Origin: JBBQWZ01 sp038210135
Lineage (GTDB): Bacteria > Acidobacteriota > Terriglobia > Bryobacterales > Bryobacteraceae
Direction: 5' to 3'
Assembly (NCBI GenBank): GCA_038210135.1
Contig: JBBQWZ010000001.1
Coordinates: forward strand, 62,001 to 126,000
Length of the DNA stretch: 64,000 bases
Positions 42,319-51,992 of this stretch are shown here, piece after piece. The translations under genes were made by a program, and so were the position numbers. How positions within the stretch are numbered: position 1 is the first letter of the stretch; each line of letters starts with the position of its first letter. The notes beneath the pieces were generated by a model that saw only the letters and a list, made by a program, of their open reading frames with translations, did not search any database and was not told where the DNA came from.

Positions 42319-43138
42319 CGTCCGCAAGGAAGCGGAGCGGCCTATCCGGATCCGCCTCGTGGCGGCGTCGCCTGAAATGTACGGCCGTATGGAAAGCTTC
42401 CTGGTGCCGATGGATCTGTCCGCCAGACGCAGGGCGGAAATTTCCCGACTGATTTTGCGCGGTGGCACGCCTCATCCGAACGATTCGGGGCACGCTGACC
42501 TGGAGATTTGGGAAGAGTCCTTGCTGCAGCCGACCGACGCATTCTCGTTTTCGGCGGTGAACCCGGAACACACTGTCGGCAAGATCCTCGATCAGCGGCC
42601 GGATTTGCGGCTGCCTCTAGCTCGTACCTTTCCGCCGTTTCGCGGTCCGGTGATCAAGCGGTTGATTCATACGGTCGCCAAAGAGAATGCGTTGTTCAGC
42701 CTGGCTACCGCGCTCGGCGACGTCATCCCCTCGATCGCTTCCATCCCGTGGTCGGTAGCGGAGTACGCATCGGATTCCGCGGTCCTGACGGCGAATCAGA
42801 TCCGGCTGGCATTCCTGGTCGCGGCGGCAAGCGATCACGAGATTGGCTATTCGAAGCAGCGTGGTGAGGTCGGATCCATCGTCGCGGGAGCTTTTGGCTG
42901 GCGCGCGGTGGCCCGCGAGTTGGTCGGCAAGATTCCGTTCGGCGGCGGCCTGATTCCGAAAGCCGCGATCGCCTACGCGGGGACCTACATGGTCGGCGCT
43001 TCGCTCGAGCGTCTGTACCGGTTCGGCTACGGATACACGGCGCCTGAGCGCAAAGCCGCGTATGAAGACGCCTACACGCGCGGCAAGCAGATCGCCAAAG
43101 GTCTGCTCCAATGGCGCAAGCAAGCCGCAATCGGCTAG
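42260..43138 (+). CDS. DUF697-like membrane-associated protein
   Basis: 292 residues. The C-terminal half resembles the DUF697 segment attached to YcjF/Era-like GTPases: FGWRAVARELVGKIPFGGGLIPKAAIAYAGTYMVGASLERLY in outline, with two hydrophobic helices (about 185-200 and 220-255). The N-terminal half is soluble and contains no P-loop, so the GTPase part is missing. The ATG lies inside the end of the nuclease-like gene, so the two are translationally coupled. Role unknown; membrane tethering of the upstream protein is possible. Confidence 0.65.
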   Translation: MSLGVLKEIRQAISNLNPDDVRKEAERPIRIRLVAASPEMYGRMESFLVPMDLSARRRAEISRLILRGGTPHPNDSGHADLEIWEESLLQPTDAFSFSAVNPEHTVGKILDQRPDLRLPLARTFPPFRGPVIKRLIHTVAKENALFSLATALGDVIPSIASIPWSVAEYASDSAVLTANQIRLAFLVAAASDHEIGYSKQRGEVGSIVAGAFGWRAVARELVGKIPFGGGLIPKAAIAYAGTYMVGASLERLYRFGYGYTAPERKAAYEDAYTRGKQIAKGLLQWRKQAAIG

Positions 43139-43148
43139 TCTGAAACGC

Positions 43149-43778
43149 ATGCAGGCATTGTTCCGGTTTAGCCTTGGGCTGGCCGCCGGTGTATTGGTGT
43201 GTGTGGTGTCGTCCGTCGGTTGGGCTCAAACGCATTCTACCGCCCGCTTGATCGACGGACGGTTGATTGAAGGCGCTCCCGCGAGTCCGGTACGCGTTGT
43301 CATTTACGAAGATTTGCAATGCCCTGACTGCGCTGTGTTCCGCGAGATGCTGGACCGGGAGTTGCTTCCCAAGTACAAAGGTAAAGTGGCGTTCGAGCAT
43401 CGCGACTTTCCGCTCGCCAAGCACGCTTGGGCTCGACGAGCATCCATCCTAAGCCAGTTCTTCGCGGTGCAAAAACCCGAGCTCGCGGTCGAGTACCGCA
43501 AGTGGATCATGCGCAATCAGAAGCTGATTACGCCGGATAATTTTAATCAGAAACTGGCTGAGTTCTCCGCGAAGCACGGAGCCGATCCTGGCAAGGCGAT
43601 TGCCGCTCTCGAGGACGACGGCTACCAGGCGGCCGTAGAGAAGGACTTTCAGGACGGCGTCGCGCGCGGCATTGCCAAAACTCCGACCGTGCTGGTGAAT
43701 GGAGAGCCGTTCATCGAGACATTCAAAGCGGCGGACGTGATCAAGGCGATCGAGCGCGAACTCAAGGCGAATCCGTGA
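43149..43778 (+). CDS. DsbA-like secreted thioredoxin-fold protein
   Basis: 209 residues from the ATG that opens a signal peptide (MQALFRFSLGLAAGVLVCVVSSVGWAQ). The DsbA fold has the active site C58-P-D-C61 in YEDLQCPDCAVF, the helical insertion (about 100-170) and the cis-Pro loop in IAKTPTVLVNGEPF. Proteins like this oxidise or isomerise disulfides in the periplasm. The frame extends upstream through the DUF697 gene, but those residues are a shadow. It starts 10 bases after that stop, and the next SDR gene overlaps it by 4 bases. Confidence 0.88.
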   Translation: MQALFRFSLGLAAGVLVCVVSSVGWAQTHSTARLIDGRLIEGAPASPVRVVIYEDLQCPDCAVFREMLDRELLPKYKGKVAFEHRDFPLAKHAWARRASILSQFFAVQKPELAVEYRKWIMRNQKLITPDNFNQKLAEFSAKHGADPGKAIAALEDDGYQAAVEKDFQDGVARGIAKTPTVLVNGEPFIETFKAADVIKAIERELKANP

Positions 43779-44527
43779 GCAAGCCCGTTCCTGTCGCCGT
43801 CGTCACGGGAGCGAGCCGCGGCATCGGGAAAGCAATCGCTGCAGAATTGCAGCGGACGCATGCCGTCGTCGGAACGTTTCTGCGCACTCCGCCAGAGTCG
43901 CTGGTAGAACCTGCAAGCGCGCCGGGAATCTATCCATTCCGATGCGATGTTTCGGTTGCCTCTGACCGTGCCCGGTTGGTCGCGCATGTGGCCGGTGCCT
44001 TTGGCCGGATCGACTTACTTGTTAATAACGCCGGCATCGCCCCGCGCGAGCGCAAGGATCTGCTGGAGGCCGGCGAGGAGAGCTTCGACGAGCTGATATC
44101 GACAAACTTAAAAGGTCCGCATTTTCTGACGCAGGCGTTTGCGAAGCAGATGCTCTCCCAAGGGGGCGCGCGCGGCCGCATCATCTACGTCACATCGATT
44201 TCCGCCTACACGGCGTCGGTCAATCGCGGCGAATATTGCGTCTCGAAAGCGGGCTTGTCCATGTCGGTGGCTTTGTACGCCGCTCGTCTCGCCGTGGAAG
44301 GCATTGGCGTCTTCGAGATCCGGCCCGGCATCATTCAGACCGACATGACCGCTCCGGTCGCGGCGTCCTACGAAGAACGAGCTTCGCAAGGTCTGCTCCC
44401 GCAAGGGCGCATCGGGCAGCCCGATGATGTCGCGCAAGCGGTGCGCGCGATTGCCGATGGCAGGCTGGATTATTCGACCGGTCAGATCATCGATGTGGAC
44501 GGCGGGTTTCGGCTACGGACGCTCTAG
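43775..44527 (+). CDS. Short-chain dehydrogenase, 3-ketoacyl-ACP reductase type
   Basis: 250 residues. TGASRGIGKAIA is the dinucleotide-binding loop, NNAGIAPRERKD follows the fourth strand, catalytic Ser is in YVTSISAYTA and Tyr-Lys in YCVSKAGLSMS; the end IIDVDGGFRLRTL is typical. The GTG start overlaps the DsbA-like stop (GTGA). The substrate is not evident. Followed by a transporter and an Old Yellow Enzyme homologue, it may belong to a small catabolic set. Confidence 0.88.
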   Translation: MSKPVPVAVVTGASRGIGKAIAAELQRTHAVVGTFLRTPPESLVEPASAPGIYPFRCDVSVASDRARLVAHVAGAFGRIDLLVNNAGIAPRERKDLLEAGEESFDELISTNLKGPHFLTQAFAKQMLSQGGARGRIIYVTSISAYTASVNRGEYCVSKAGLSMSVALYAARLAVEGIGVFEIRPGIIQTDMTAPVAASYEERASQGLLPQGRIGQPDDVAQAVRAIADGRLDYSTGQIIDVDGGFRLRTL

Positions 44528-44596
44528 CTCTCAAACATCTCCACGAATTGTGATAACGATAGCAGCGATCTGGTGAGGGAGTAGAATACAGAGTTC

Positions 44597-45973
44597 ATGC
44601 ATTTTGAATCCTCGACTCCTGGGCCCGCGGTGTCCCACGACGGGCGTCCCTGGTACAAAGAGCTCAATCGCTATCACTGGTTCGTTCTGATAGTGGCGTC
44701 GCTGGGCTGGTTGTTCGACACCATGGACCAGCAGTTGTTCAACCTGGCCCGGCGTCCGGCCGTGATTGAACTGCTTCACGTCAAGGCGGGCGATCCGGCG
44801 ACGGCGGGACAAGTGGCCGAATACGCGGGCTACGCCACCATGATTTTCATGATCGGGTGGGCTTCGGGCGGCGTGCTATTCGGAATCCTTGGCGACCGCA
44901 TCGGGCGAGCGAAGACCATGATCCTGACGATCCTGTTCTATTCGCTCTTCACCGGGTTGAGCGTCTTATCGACGTCGGTTTGGGACTTCGCGGCGTATCG
45001 CTTCTTAACGGGGTTGGGCGTCGGCGGGCAATTTGCGGTCGGAGTCGCATTGGTGGCGGAGGTGATGCCGGACCGGGCGCGCCCGTTTGCTTTGGGCTTC
45101 CTGCAGGCACTGTCGGCGGTCGGCAACATGATGGCGGCGTTGATCGGAATTGGACTCGGCCAGTTGGAACAGGCCGGCGTGATACCGAGCGCGTGGCGCC
45201 TGATGTTTGTGGTCGGTGCCTTACCAGCGCTGCTGTGTCTACTGATCTTCCGAAAATTGAAGGAACCCGAGCAATGGCAGCAGGCGCACGACGCCAAAAA
45301 GCAACTGGGTTCGATTCCGGAATTATTTGGGAACCCGCGGTGGAGGCGGAACGCATTTGTCGGCATGCTGCTCGCGTTCTCGGGTGTAGTTGGATTGTGG
45401 GGTATCGGTTTCTTCAGCTTCGATCTATTCTCGGGCGTTCTGGACAAGACCTTCCGCGCACAAGGCCTTGCGCCTAGCGTAATCGCAGGCAAGAAGACGA
45501 TCTGGACCGGTATCACATCGCTGCTACAGAACTTCGGCGGGTTTTGGGGCGTGTACGCTTACACGTACTTAACGCAGTACACAGGCCGCAAGAAGGCTTT
45601 TGCGGTTTCGTTTGTCGCTGCGATGGTATCCACCGCCTTCACCTTCTGGTTTTTGAAGGATTTCAGCGATATCTTCTGGATGATTCCGATCATGGGCTTC
45701 TGCCAGTTGGCGTTGTTTGGCGGCTATGCCATCTATCTGCCCGAATTGTTTCCGACGCGACTGCGTTCTACCGGCACGTCGTTCTGCTACAACGTAGGCC
45801 GGTTCGTGGCGGCGCTGGGACCGTTGGCGCTGGGGCTGTTGACCAGCCGGGTCTACAGCGGATTCGAGGAACCGATGCGCTATGCCGGCGTCACGATGTG
45901 CCTGGTGTTCCTGATCGGACTAGCGGCGCTCCCGTTTGCACCTGAAACCAAAGGTCAGCCGCTTCCGGAGTAG
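44597..45973 (+). CDS. MFS transporter
   Basis: 458 residues and about twelve membrane helices. The conserved loop GDRIGRAKTMIL between helices 2 and 3, the RFLTGLGVGGQFAVG helix 4 segment, PELFPTRLRSTGTSF in the second half and the terminal PETKGQPLPE place it in the sugar-porter/organic-acid part of the superfamily. Likely a proton-linked importer of an organic acid or related solute. It lies 69 bases after the SDR gene and 12 before the flavin oxidoreductase gene. Confidence 0.9.
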   Translation: MHFESSTPGPAVSHDGRPWYKELNRYHWFVLIVASLGWLFDTMDQQLFNLARRPAVIELLHVKAGDPATAGQVAEYAGYATMIFMIGWASGGVLFGILGDRIGRAKTMILTILFYSLFTGLSVLSTSVWDFAAYRFLTGLGVGGQFAVGVALVAEVMPDRARPFALGFLQALSAVGNMMAALIGIGLGQLEQAGVIPSAWRLMFVVGALPALLCLLIFRKLKEPEQWQQAHDAKKQLGSIPELFGNPRWRRNAFVGMLLAFSGVVGLWGIGFFSFDLFSGVLDKTFRAQGLAPSVIAGKKTIWTGITSLLQNFGGFWGVYAYTYLTQYTGRKKAFAVSFVAAMVSTAFTFWFLKDFSDIFWMIPIMGFCQLALFGGYAIYLPELFPTRLRSTGTSFCYNVGRFVAALGPLALGLLTSRVYSGFEEPMRYAGVTMCLVFLIGLAALPFAPETKGQPLPE

Positions 45974-45985
45974 CGCGTCCCTTCC

Positions 45986-47449
45986 ATGAAACATTTCAAG
46001 TACAAAACGCTGAGTGAATTGGCGGCGGATGCCGATCGCTTCGAGGCTCGCGATGTCCAGTTCGAGAGTGACTCGGCGAAGGTGACAAGTTTGTTGTCAC
46101 GACCTGTGGATGTGTCCGGATTCAGAGTCGGAAACTCAATGGCGATCCACCCGATGGAGGGCTGCGATGGCCGGCTGGACGGCGCTCCGGACGAATTGAC
46201 GTGGCGGCGGTATCAGCGATTCGCGGAAGGCGGAGCGAAGCTGATCTGGTTTGAAGCGACCGCGGTTCGAGAAGAGGGTAGAGCGAATACGCGGCAGTTG
46301 TGGCTCCATGCGGGTACGCAAAATGAATTCGCGCGGCTGCTCGCGAAGATGCACGAGGTGCATCGCGGGGTTTGGGGAACGAGCGACGACGTTCTGATTC
46401 CGATGCAGCTGACGCACTCTGGGCGATATAGCGTTCCGCGGCGCGTGCTCGCCTATCACAACCCCAATATCGACGCCTCAACGAAAACGCCAGCTGACTA
46501 TCCGGTAATTTCGGACAGCGACTTGGAGCGGCTTGAGGACGACTATGTCGCGACCGCGAGGCTTGCTTACGAAGCCGGATTTCGCGCGTTCGATGTGAAG
46601 ATTACGCACGGCTACTTGCTGAGCGAATTGATGGGGGCGCGGGACGAAGCGGTCCTTGCCGCGCAGGGCACGGCTGGCAGCAAGTACCGGGGATCGATCG
46701 AAAATCGTTCACGATTCGCGGTGAATGTGCTCGGCAAGATCCGCGCGGCGCTGGGCAAGGATGTGCTGCTTGGGATGCGATTGGGGTGTTTCGACGGTGT
46801 GCCGTATCGGAAGAACGACGCCACGGCGGAAGGAGAGCCACTTCCATATGCGGTTCCCTATCCGCATGGATTTGGCGTCAATTCGAGAGATCCCCTGCAG
46901 GCGGATTTGACCGACGTCAAGCGCGCGATTTCGTTATTTAAACAAGCCGGGCTGCAGTTTCTCAACGTTTCTCTGGGCGTACCTTACTACAATCCGCATG
47001 TCGGAAGGCCCTTTGAGTCGCCGGACGAGGGCAACTACGAGCAACCGGAGCATCCGCTATTGGGAGTGAACCGCCATTTCCAGATTGCCGGCGAACTGCA
47101 ACGGGCATTCCCGGACCTACCGATGGTGGGGACCGGGTACAGTTGGCTGCAGACGTACGCGGCAAACGCGGCGGCTCACAACATCGCGACGGGCGCAATC
47201 CGGTTCTTTGGATACGGACGTGGCGCGCTGGCGTATCCGGATTTCGCTCGGGCAATTCTCGAGCGGGGTTCGCTCGAGGAGCGGCGGGTTTGCAAGACGC
47301 TGACTTATTGCACCTACCTCATGCGGCAAAAAGATCATCCTCTGGGACAATTTCCGACGGGGTGTCCGCCGTTTGATAAAGAAGGCTATGGCCTTTTGAT
47401 GAAGCAAGCCCGGTCGCTCCATCGGATTGCGAAAGCTCCAACGGCTTGA
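45986..47449 (+). CDS. Old Yellow Enzyme-type NADH:flavin oxidoreductase
   Basis: 487 residues, longer than the usual 360-residue single-domain enzyme. The FMN barrel shows NSMAIHPMEGCDG near the start of strand 1, IPMQLTHSGRYS, the catalytic His region VKITHGYLLSELM and RGSIENRSRFAVNVLGKIR. Cysteines in the C-terminal part (VCKTLTYCTYL...GCPPF) do not form the CxxCxxC cluster of dienoyl-CoA reductases. Reductive work on enones or nitro compounds is typical; the actual substrate may be what the neighbouring MFS protein imports. Confidence 0.87.
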   Translation: MKHFKYKTLSELAADADRFEARDVQFESDSAKVTSLLSRPVDVSGFRVGNSMAIHPMEGCDGRLDGAPDELTWRRYQRFAEGGAKLIWFEATAVREEGRANTRQLWLHAGTQNEFARLLAKMHEVHRGVWGTSDDVLIPMQLTHSGRYSVPRRVLAYHNPNIDASTKTPADYPVISDSDLERLEDDYVATARLAYEAGFRAFDVKITHGYLLSELMGARDEAVLAAQGTAGSKYRGSIENRSRFAVNVLGKIRAALGKDVLLGMRLGCFDGVPYRKNDATAEGEPLPYAVPYPHGFGVNSRDPLQADLTDVKRAISLFKQAGLQFLNVSLGVPYYNPHVGRPFESPDEGNYEQPEHPLLGVNRHFQIAGELQRAFPDLPMVGTGYSWLQTYAANAAAHNIATGAIRFFGYGRGALAYPDFARAILERGSLEERRVCKTLTYCTYLMRQKDHPLGQFPTGCPPFDKEGYGLLMKQARSLHRIAKAPTA

Positions 47450-47558
47450 CGACGTCATCGTTGGGCCGGCACTCAAGTTACATCCGCGTGCTTGTGTTCA
47501 CGTTCGAGTAACGTTCTCGGCCTCTACTACCGGGCCCAGGATGTTACTATTTCGATCT

Positions 47559-50500
47559 ATGAAGCGCGTATACGCCTTGCTGTTCGTGTTGGTTTCGCTC
47601 GTCACCGCACAGAACCCACTGAAGGACCTTCGATGGCGGCAGATCGGGCCTTTCCGCGGGGGCCGGGCGCTCGCGGTTACCGGATCGACCACGCAGCGAG
47701 ACGTCTTTTATTTCGGTGCGACGGGCGGCGGAATCTGGAAAACTACGGACGCCGGTGCGAGCTGGGAGCCCATTGCTGACGGGCAGTTGGGAACAGGTTC
47801 GGTGGGCGCCATCGCGGTTTCCGAGTCCGAGCCCAATGTGATTTACGCCGGCATGGGCGAGGCCTGCATTCGCGGGAACGCCTCTCATGGCGATGGCGTG
47901 TATAAGTCAACGGACGGCGGCAGGACGTGGAAAAATGTCGGTCTCAAAGAAACGCAGCACATTGGCGCGATCCGCATTCACCCGAAAAATCCGGATATTG
48001 CCTACGTCGCGGCGTTGGGTCATCAGTTTGGCCCCAATCCGGAGCGCGGCGTATATCGGACAACCGACGGAGGCAAAACCTGGAAACAGATTTTGACTCG
48101 CGGGCCGAAAGCCGGCGCGGTGGATTTGTCGATGGACGCGAACAACTCGAACGTGATTTACGCGGCCTTCTGGGAAGTGTATCGGACGCCGTATTCGCTC
48201 GAGAGCGGTGGTCAAGGCAGCGGTGTTTGGAAGACGACCGACGGCGGCGATACATGGACCGATTTGACCCACGCGCCGGGCATGCCGCGCGGGGTGCAGG
48301 GTCGTATCGGCGTAACGGTTTCGCCTGCAAATTCGGATCGCGTTTGGGCAATAGTCGAGGCCGACGACGGTGGTGTATTCCGGTCGGACAACGCGGGGCG
48401 AACGTGGACCAAGGTCAACTCCGATCGCAACCTTCGGCAGCGCGCCTGGTATTACACGCACATTCTGGCGGATCCTTTGCTTCCGAACCGGGTGTATGTG
48501 CTGAACACCGGATTCTACCGTTCGGACGACGGGGGCCGAACGTACACTCCGCTGCAAACGCCGCATGGCGACAACCATGGAATCTGGATCGATCCAAAAG
48601 ACAACAACCGGATTATCAATTCGAACGACGGCGGGACGAACGTATCGTTCAACGCGGGCCGGACGTGGAGTCCGCAGAATCAGCAACCGACCGCCCAATT
48701 TTATCGCGTGAATCTGGATAACGATTTCCCGTACAACGTATACGGAGCGCAACAGGACAATTCCACGGTTAAAACGCCGTCGCGCGGTACCGGTGGCGGC
48801 ATCACGGAGCACGATTGGTATGACGTCGGCGGTGGCGAGAGCGGCTGGATCGCTTTCGATCCGCGCGATACCAACATCGTGTACGCGGGTTCCTATGGCG
48901 GCCTGATTACACGCTACGACCGGCGGGTGGGCCAGCGGCGCGACATCAATCCTTGGCCGGACAATCCCATGGGCCATCCGGCGAGCGATCTGAAGTATCG
49001 GTTTCAGTGGAATTTTCCCCTGATGATTTCACCTCACGATCCATCGGTTATTTACACCGCGGCGCAGTCAGTGTTCAAGTCGACGAACGAGGGGCAAAGT
49101 TGGGAGTTGATTTCGGGCGACCTAACGCGCAACGATCGCGCCCGGCAGGGTTCCTCGGGCGGTCCATTGACCAAAGATAACACCAGTATTGAGTACTACA
49201 GCACCATCTTCACAATCGCAGAATCGAACATTACCAGGGGTTTGTTGTGGGTGGGCAGCGACGATGGGCTGGTCCATGTGACTCGCGATGGTGGGAAAAA
49301 GTGGGAAAACGTCACGCCGAAAGATCTGCCGGAATGGTCGCAGATCAATTCGATTGAGGCGTCCCCGAACGATCCGGCGACCGCCTATTTCGCCGCGACG
49401 CTCTACAAGTCGGATGACTACCGGCCGCTGTTGTACAAGACTCACGATTACGGGAAGACGTGGACGAAGATTGTCAACGGTATTCCCGCCAGTGCGTTCA
49501 CGCGCGTCATTCGTGAGGATCCGAACAGCAAGGGCTTTCTGACGGCCGGTACGGAAACTGGGATGTACATGTCGATCGATGACGGCGCGAACTGGCAATC
49601 GATGCAGTTCAATCTGCCCGTCGTTTCGATTACAGACTTGGCATATCACAAACGTGACAAGGAACTTGTCGCCGCTACGCAGGGGCGCGCGTTCTGGATT
49701 TTTGACGATTTGCCTTTTCTGTATCAGGCGACACCCGCCGTGCTCGGAGAAGACGCGCATCTCTTTGCGCCGAAGGAAGTGTATCGGGGCGGAGCCGGTG
49801 GGCGCGGCGGCGGCGGACAGCGTGGGGGCGGTGCAGTCGGTGCAAATCCCCCGGCGGGAACGGTTATTTATTACACCCTGAAGAATCGCCCGCAGGCTGA
49901 ATTGACGCTGGAGTTTTTGGACGAGAAGGGTGTGCTGATCAAGAAGTTCTCGAGCCGCGGTACTCCGGGTGAGGAGGATGCGGCGGGCGGAGGACGGCGT
50001 CGCGGAGGCGGTGGGGAAGAGGACGAAGGCTTCGGTCCTCCCGCGGCGGCGACGCGGGTTCCGGCGAATGCGGGAATGAATCGGTTCGTCTGGGATTTGC
50101 GCTACCCGGATGCGACGACCTTCCCGAATCTGATTATGTGGGCGGGTAGCACGCGCGGTCCGTTGGTTGCGCCTGGCAAGTACAGCGTCAAACTAACCGT
50201 GGATGGAAAAACACAAACGCAGGCGTTCACTATCCTGAAGGATCCTCGCGTGAAGGCTTCCGTGGAAGATCTACAGAAGCAAGGCGCGCTCAGCCTTCAG
50301 CTTCGTGACAAGCTTTCGCAGGCGAACGAAGGCGTTGTGCGCATTCGCGACGTGCGAAAGCAGGTTACGGATTATGCGGACCGGTTGAAGGACGATCCGG
50401 CTTCGAAGAAGGTGGTCGAAGCGGCAACAGAATTGTCAAAGAAGTTGACCGCGGTCGAAGAAGAGCTGTATCAGACCAAGAATCAGAGCAGCCAGGATCC

Positions 50501-50726
50501 GCTGAATTACCCGATCAAGCTGAACAACAAAGTGGCTGCGTTGCTTGGAGTCGTGCAGAGCGCCGATTTCGCCCCGACGGCGCAGTCTTATATGGTCTTC
50601 GAGGGCTTGGCGAGCGAGGTCAACGCGCAATTGCGCACGCTCGACGGATTACTGAAGAACGATCTGCCGGCGTTCAACAAACTCGCGCGCGATCAGAACG
50701 TTCCCGCGGTCATTCTGAAGAAGTGA
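47559..50726 (+). CDS. Secreted BNR/VPS10-type beta-propeller protein
   Basis: 1055 residues from the ATG that opens the signal peptide (MKRVYALLFVLVSLVTAQ); an ATG 18 bases before is possible and the longer frame is not. At least eight Asp-box repeats are seen (KTTDAGASW, KSTDGGRTW, RTTDGGKTW, KTTDGGDTW, RSDNAGRTW, RSDDGGRTY, KSTNEGQSW, VTRDGGKKW), as in sortilin/VPS10-type ten-bladed propellers and BNR glycosidases. Residues from 740 include Gly/Arg-rich linkers, then a beta domain (FVWDLRYPDATTF) and a helical C-terminus. Proteins like this are very frequent in Acidobacteria; no catalytic residues can be named. The next gene begins inside its stop codon. Confidence 0.88.
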   Translation: MKRVYALLFVLVSLVTAQNPLKDLRWRQIGPFRGGRALAVTGSTTQRDVFYFGATGGGIWKTTDAGASWEPIADGQLGTGSVGAIAVSESEPNVIYAGMGEACIRGNASHGDGVYKSTDGGRTWKNVGLKETQHIGAIRIHPKNPDIAYVAALGHQFGPNPERGVYRTTDGGKTWKQILTRGPKAGAVDLSMDANNSNVIYAAFWEVYRTPYSLESGGQGSGVWKTTDGGDTWTDLTHAPGMPRGVQGRIGVTVSPANSDRVWAIVEADDGGVFRSDNAGRTWTKVNSDRNLRQRAWYYTHILADPLLPNRVYVLNTGFYRSDDGGRTYTPLQTPHGDNHGIWIDPKDNNRIINSNDGGTNVSFNAGRTWSPQNQQPTAQFYRVNLDNDFPYNVYGAQQDNSTVKTPSRGTGGGITEHDWYDVGGGESGWIAFDPRDTNIVYAGSYGGLITRYDRRVGQRRDINPWPDNPMGHPASDLKYRFQWNFPLMISPHDPSVIYTAAQSVFKSTNEGQSWELISGDLTRNDRARQGSSGGPLTKDNTSIEYYSTIFTIAESNITRGLLWVGSDDGLVHVTRDGGKKWENVTPKDLPEWSQINSIEASPNDPATAYFAATLYKSDDYRPLLYKTHDYGKTWTKIVNGIPASAFTRVIREDPNSKGFLTAGTETGMYMSIDDGANWQSMQFNLPVVSITDLAYHKRDKELVAATQGRAFWIFDDLPFLYQATPAVLGEDAHLFAPKEVYRGGAGGRGGGGQRGGGAVGANPPAGTVIYYTLKNRPQAELTLEFLDEKGVLIKKFSSRGTPGEEDAAGGGRRRGGGGEEDEGFGPPAAATRVPANAGMNRFVWDLRYPDATTFPNLIMWAGSTRGPLVAPGKYSVKLTVDGKTQTQAFTILKDPRVKASVEDLQKQGALSLQLRDKLSQANEGVVRIRDVRKQVTDYADRLKDDPASKKVVEAATELSKKLTAVEEELYQTKNQSSQDPLNYPIKLNNKVAALLGVVQSADFAPTAQSYMVFEGLASEVNAQLRTLDGLLKNDLPAFNKLARDQNVPAVILKK

Positions 50727-51826
50727 CCGCGGCCGCAATCAATCCGAGGCCCGGGCAAATACGCTTGCTCGGGCTCGACGCCTTTCGCGGCTTCACGATG
50801 GTGATGATGATCGCGGAAGGCTTCGGAATCCGCTACTTCCGCGACAATCCGTGGATCGCTCCTGTGGCGGCGCAGTTCACGCATATCGACTGGAATTTTC
50901 ACGCCTGGCAGATGCATTTCTGGGATCTGATCCAGCCGTTCTTCATGTTCATCGTGGGCGTCGTAATGCCGGTGTCGTTTGCGCGGCGCTGGGCTGGGGG
51001 TGAGCTTTGGAAGAAGTCGCTGCTGCATGTCTTGAAGCGAAGCGCCTTGCTGATCCTGTGCGGACTGCTCGCGAGGTCGATCCAGGCGAACCGGCCGGTG
51101 GTTGATCTGATCAACGTGCTGGCGCAGATCGCTTTCACATATCTGGTGGCGTTCCTGGTGCTGCGGAAGCCCTGGCCAACGCAATTGGGATTCGCGCTCG
51201 GACTGCTGGCGGCGCATTGGGCGTTGTTTGAATTTGCGGTTGCGCCGGGCGTAACAGGCGCGTGGGTGAAGGACGCGAATATCGGTTGGTTCTTGGATAA
51301 GGCCATGCTGGGCAAGAATTGGGGCGGGTCGTACGTGACAATCAACTGCCTGTCGTCCGCCGCGAACACAATCTTCGGCGTGATGGCCGGCGAGCTGTTG
51401 GCGAGCAAGTTGGACGAGTCGCGGAAGCTGCGGATCCTGCTGCTGGTAGGCTTCGCGGCTGTGCTGGCCGGGTCTTTGATGGATTTCGGGGTCCCGCTGA
51501 ATAAGAAAATCTGGACCGCATCGTTCGCGATTTTCAGCACGGGCTGGACGCTGTTGACGCTGGCGCTATTTCATTGGGTTTGCGATATACGGGGCCGAAT
51601 CGCGTGGGCGAATCTGTTTCTGATGGTGGGTGCGAATTCAATTTTCATCTACCTGTTCCACGAGATCCTGGGCGGATGGGTTGGACGGACAACGCTGATC
51701 TTTATGTGGTGGTCAGTGGATTGGTGGGGGCCCACGGGACGGATGCTGAATGCTCTTGTGGCGATCGGACTGCAGTGCGCGTTGTGTATGTGGCTATACC
51801 GGCACCGGATTTTCTTCAAATTGTAA
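50723..51826 (+). CDS. DUF5009 / heparan-alpha-glucosaminide N-acetyltransferase-like membrane protein
   Basis: 367 residues with about nine membrane helices. The N-terminal LLGLDAFRGFTMVMMIAEG is the DxxRGxxxxxM signature of the NagX/HGSNAT group of membrane acyltransferases, and a His-rich early segment (FTHIDWNFHAWQMHFWDLIQP) supplies likely catalytic histidines. Helices end in VALCMWLYRHRIFFKL-like form. It probably moves acetyl groups to sugars at the membrane. The GTG start overlaps the stop of the propeller gene by 4 bases, so the two are cotranscribed. Confidence 0.82.
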   Translation: MTAAAINPRPGQIRLLGLDAFRGFTMVMMIAEGFGIRYFRDNPWIAPVAAQFTHIDWNFHAWQMHFWDLIQPFFMFIVGVVMPVSFARRWAGGELWKKSLLHVLKRSALLILCGLLARSIQANRPVVDLINVLAQIAFTYLVAFLVLRKPWPTQLGFALGLLAAHWALFEFAVAPGVTGAWVKDANIGWFLDKAMLGKNWGGSYVTINCLSSAANTIFGVMAGELLASKLDESRKLRILLLVGFAAVLAGSLMDFGVPLNKKIWTASFAIFSTGWTLLTLALFHWVCDIRGRIAWANLFLMVGANSIFIYLFHEILGGWVGRTTLIFMWWSVDWWGPTGRMLNALVAIGLQCALCMWLYRHRIFFKL

Positions 51827-51992
51827 GCAGCTGGAAGCACGGCTTTCACGGGCTGGGTTATCAAAGCCATTTTGCCTGGTATTGCGCTTCGGTCGGTGCG
51901 GAGTCCCGTCGCTAACGCTCCGGGTTCAATCCGGGTCTTACCCGAGCGAATTTCGCTGGGATGGCTGATACATTGGTCTAAAGAGAATTGCT

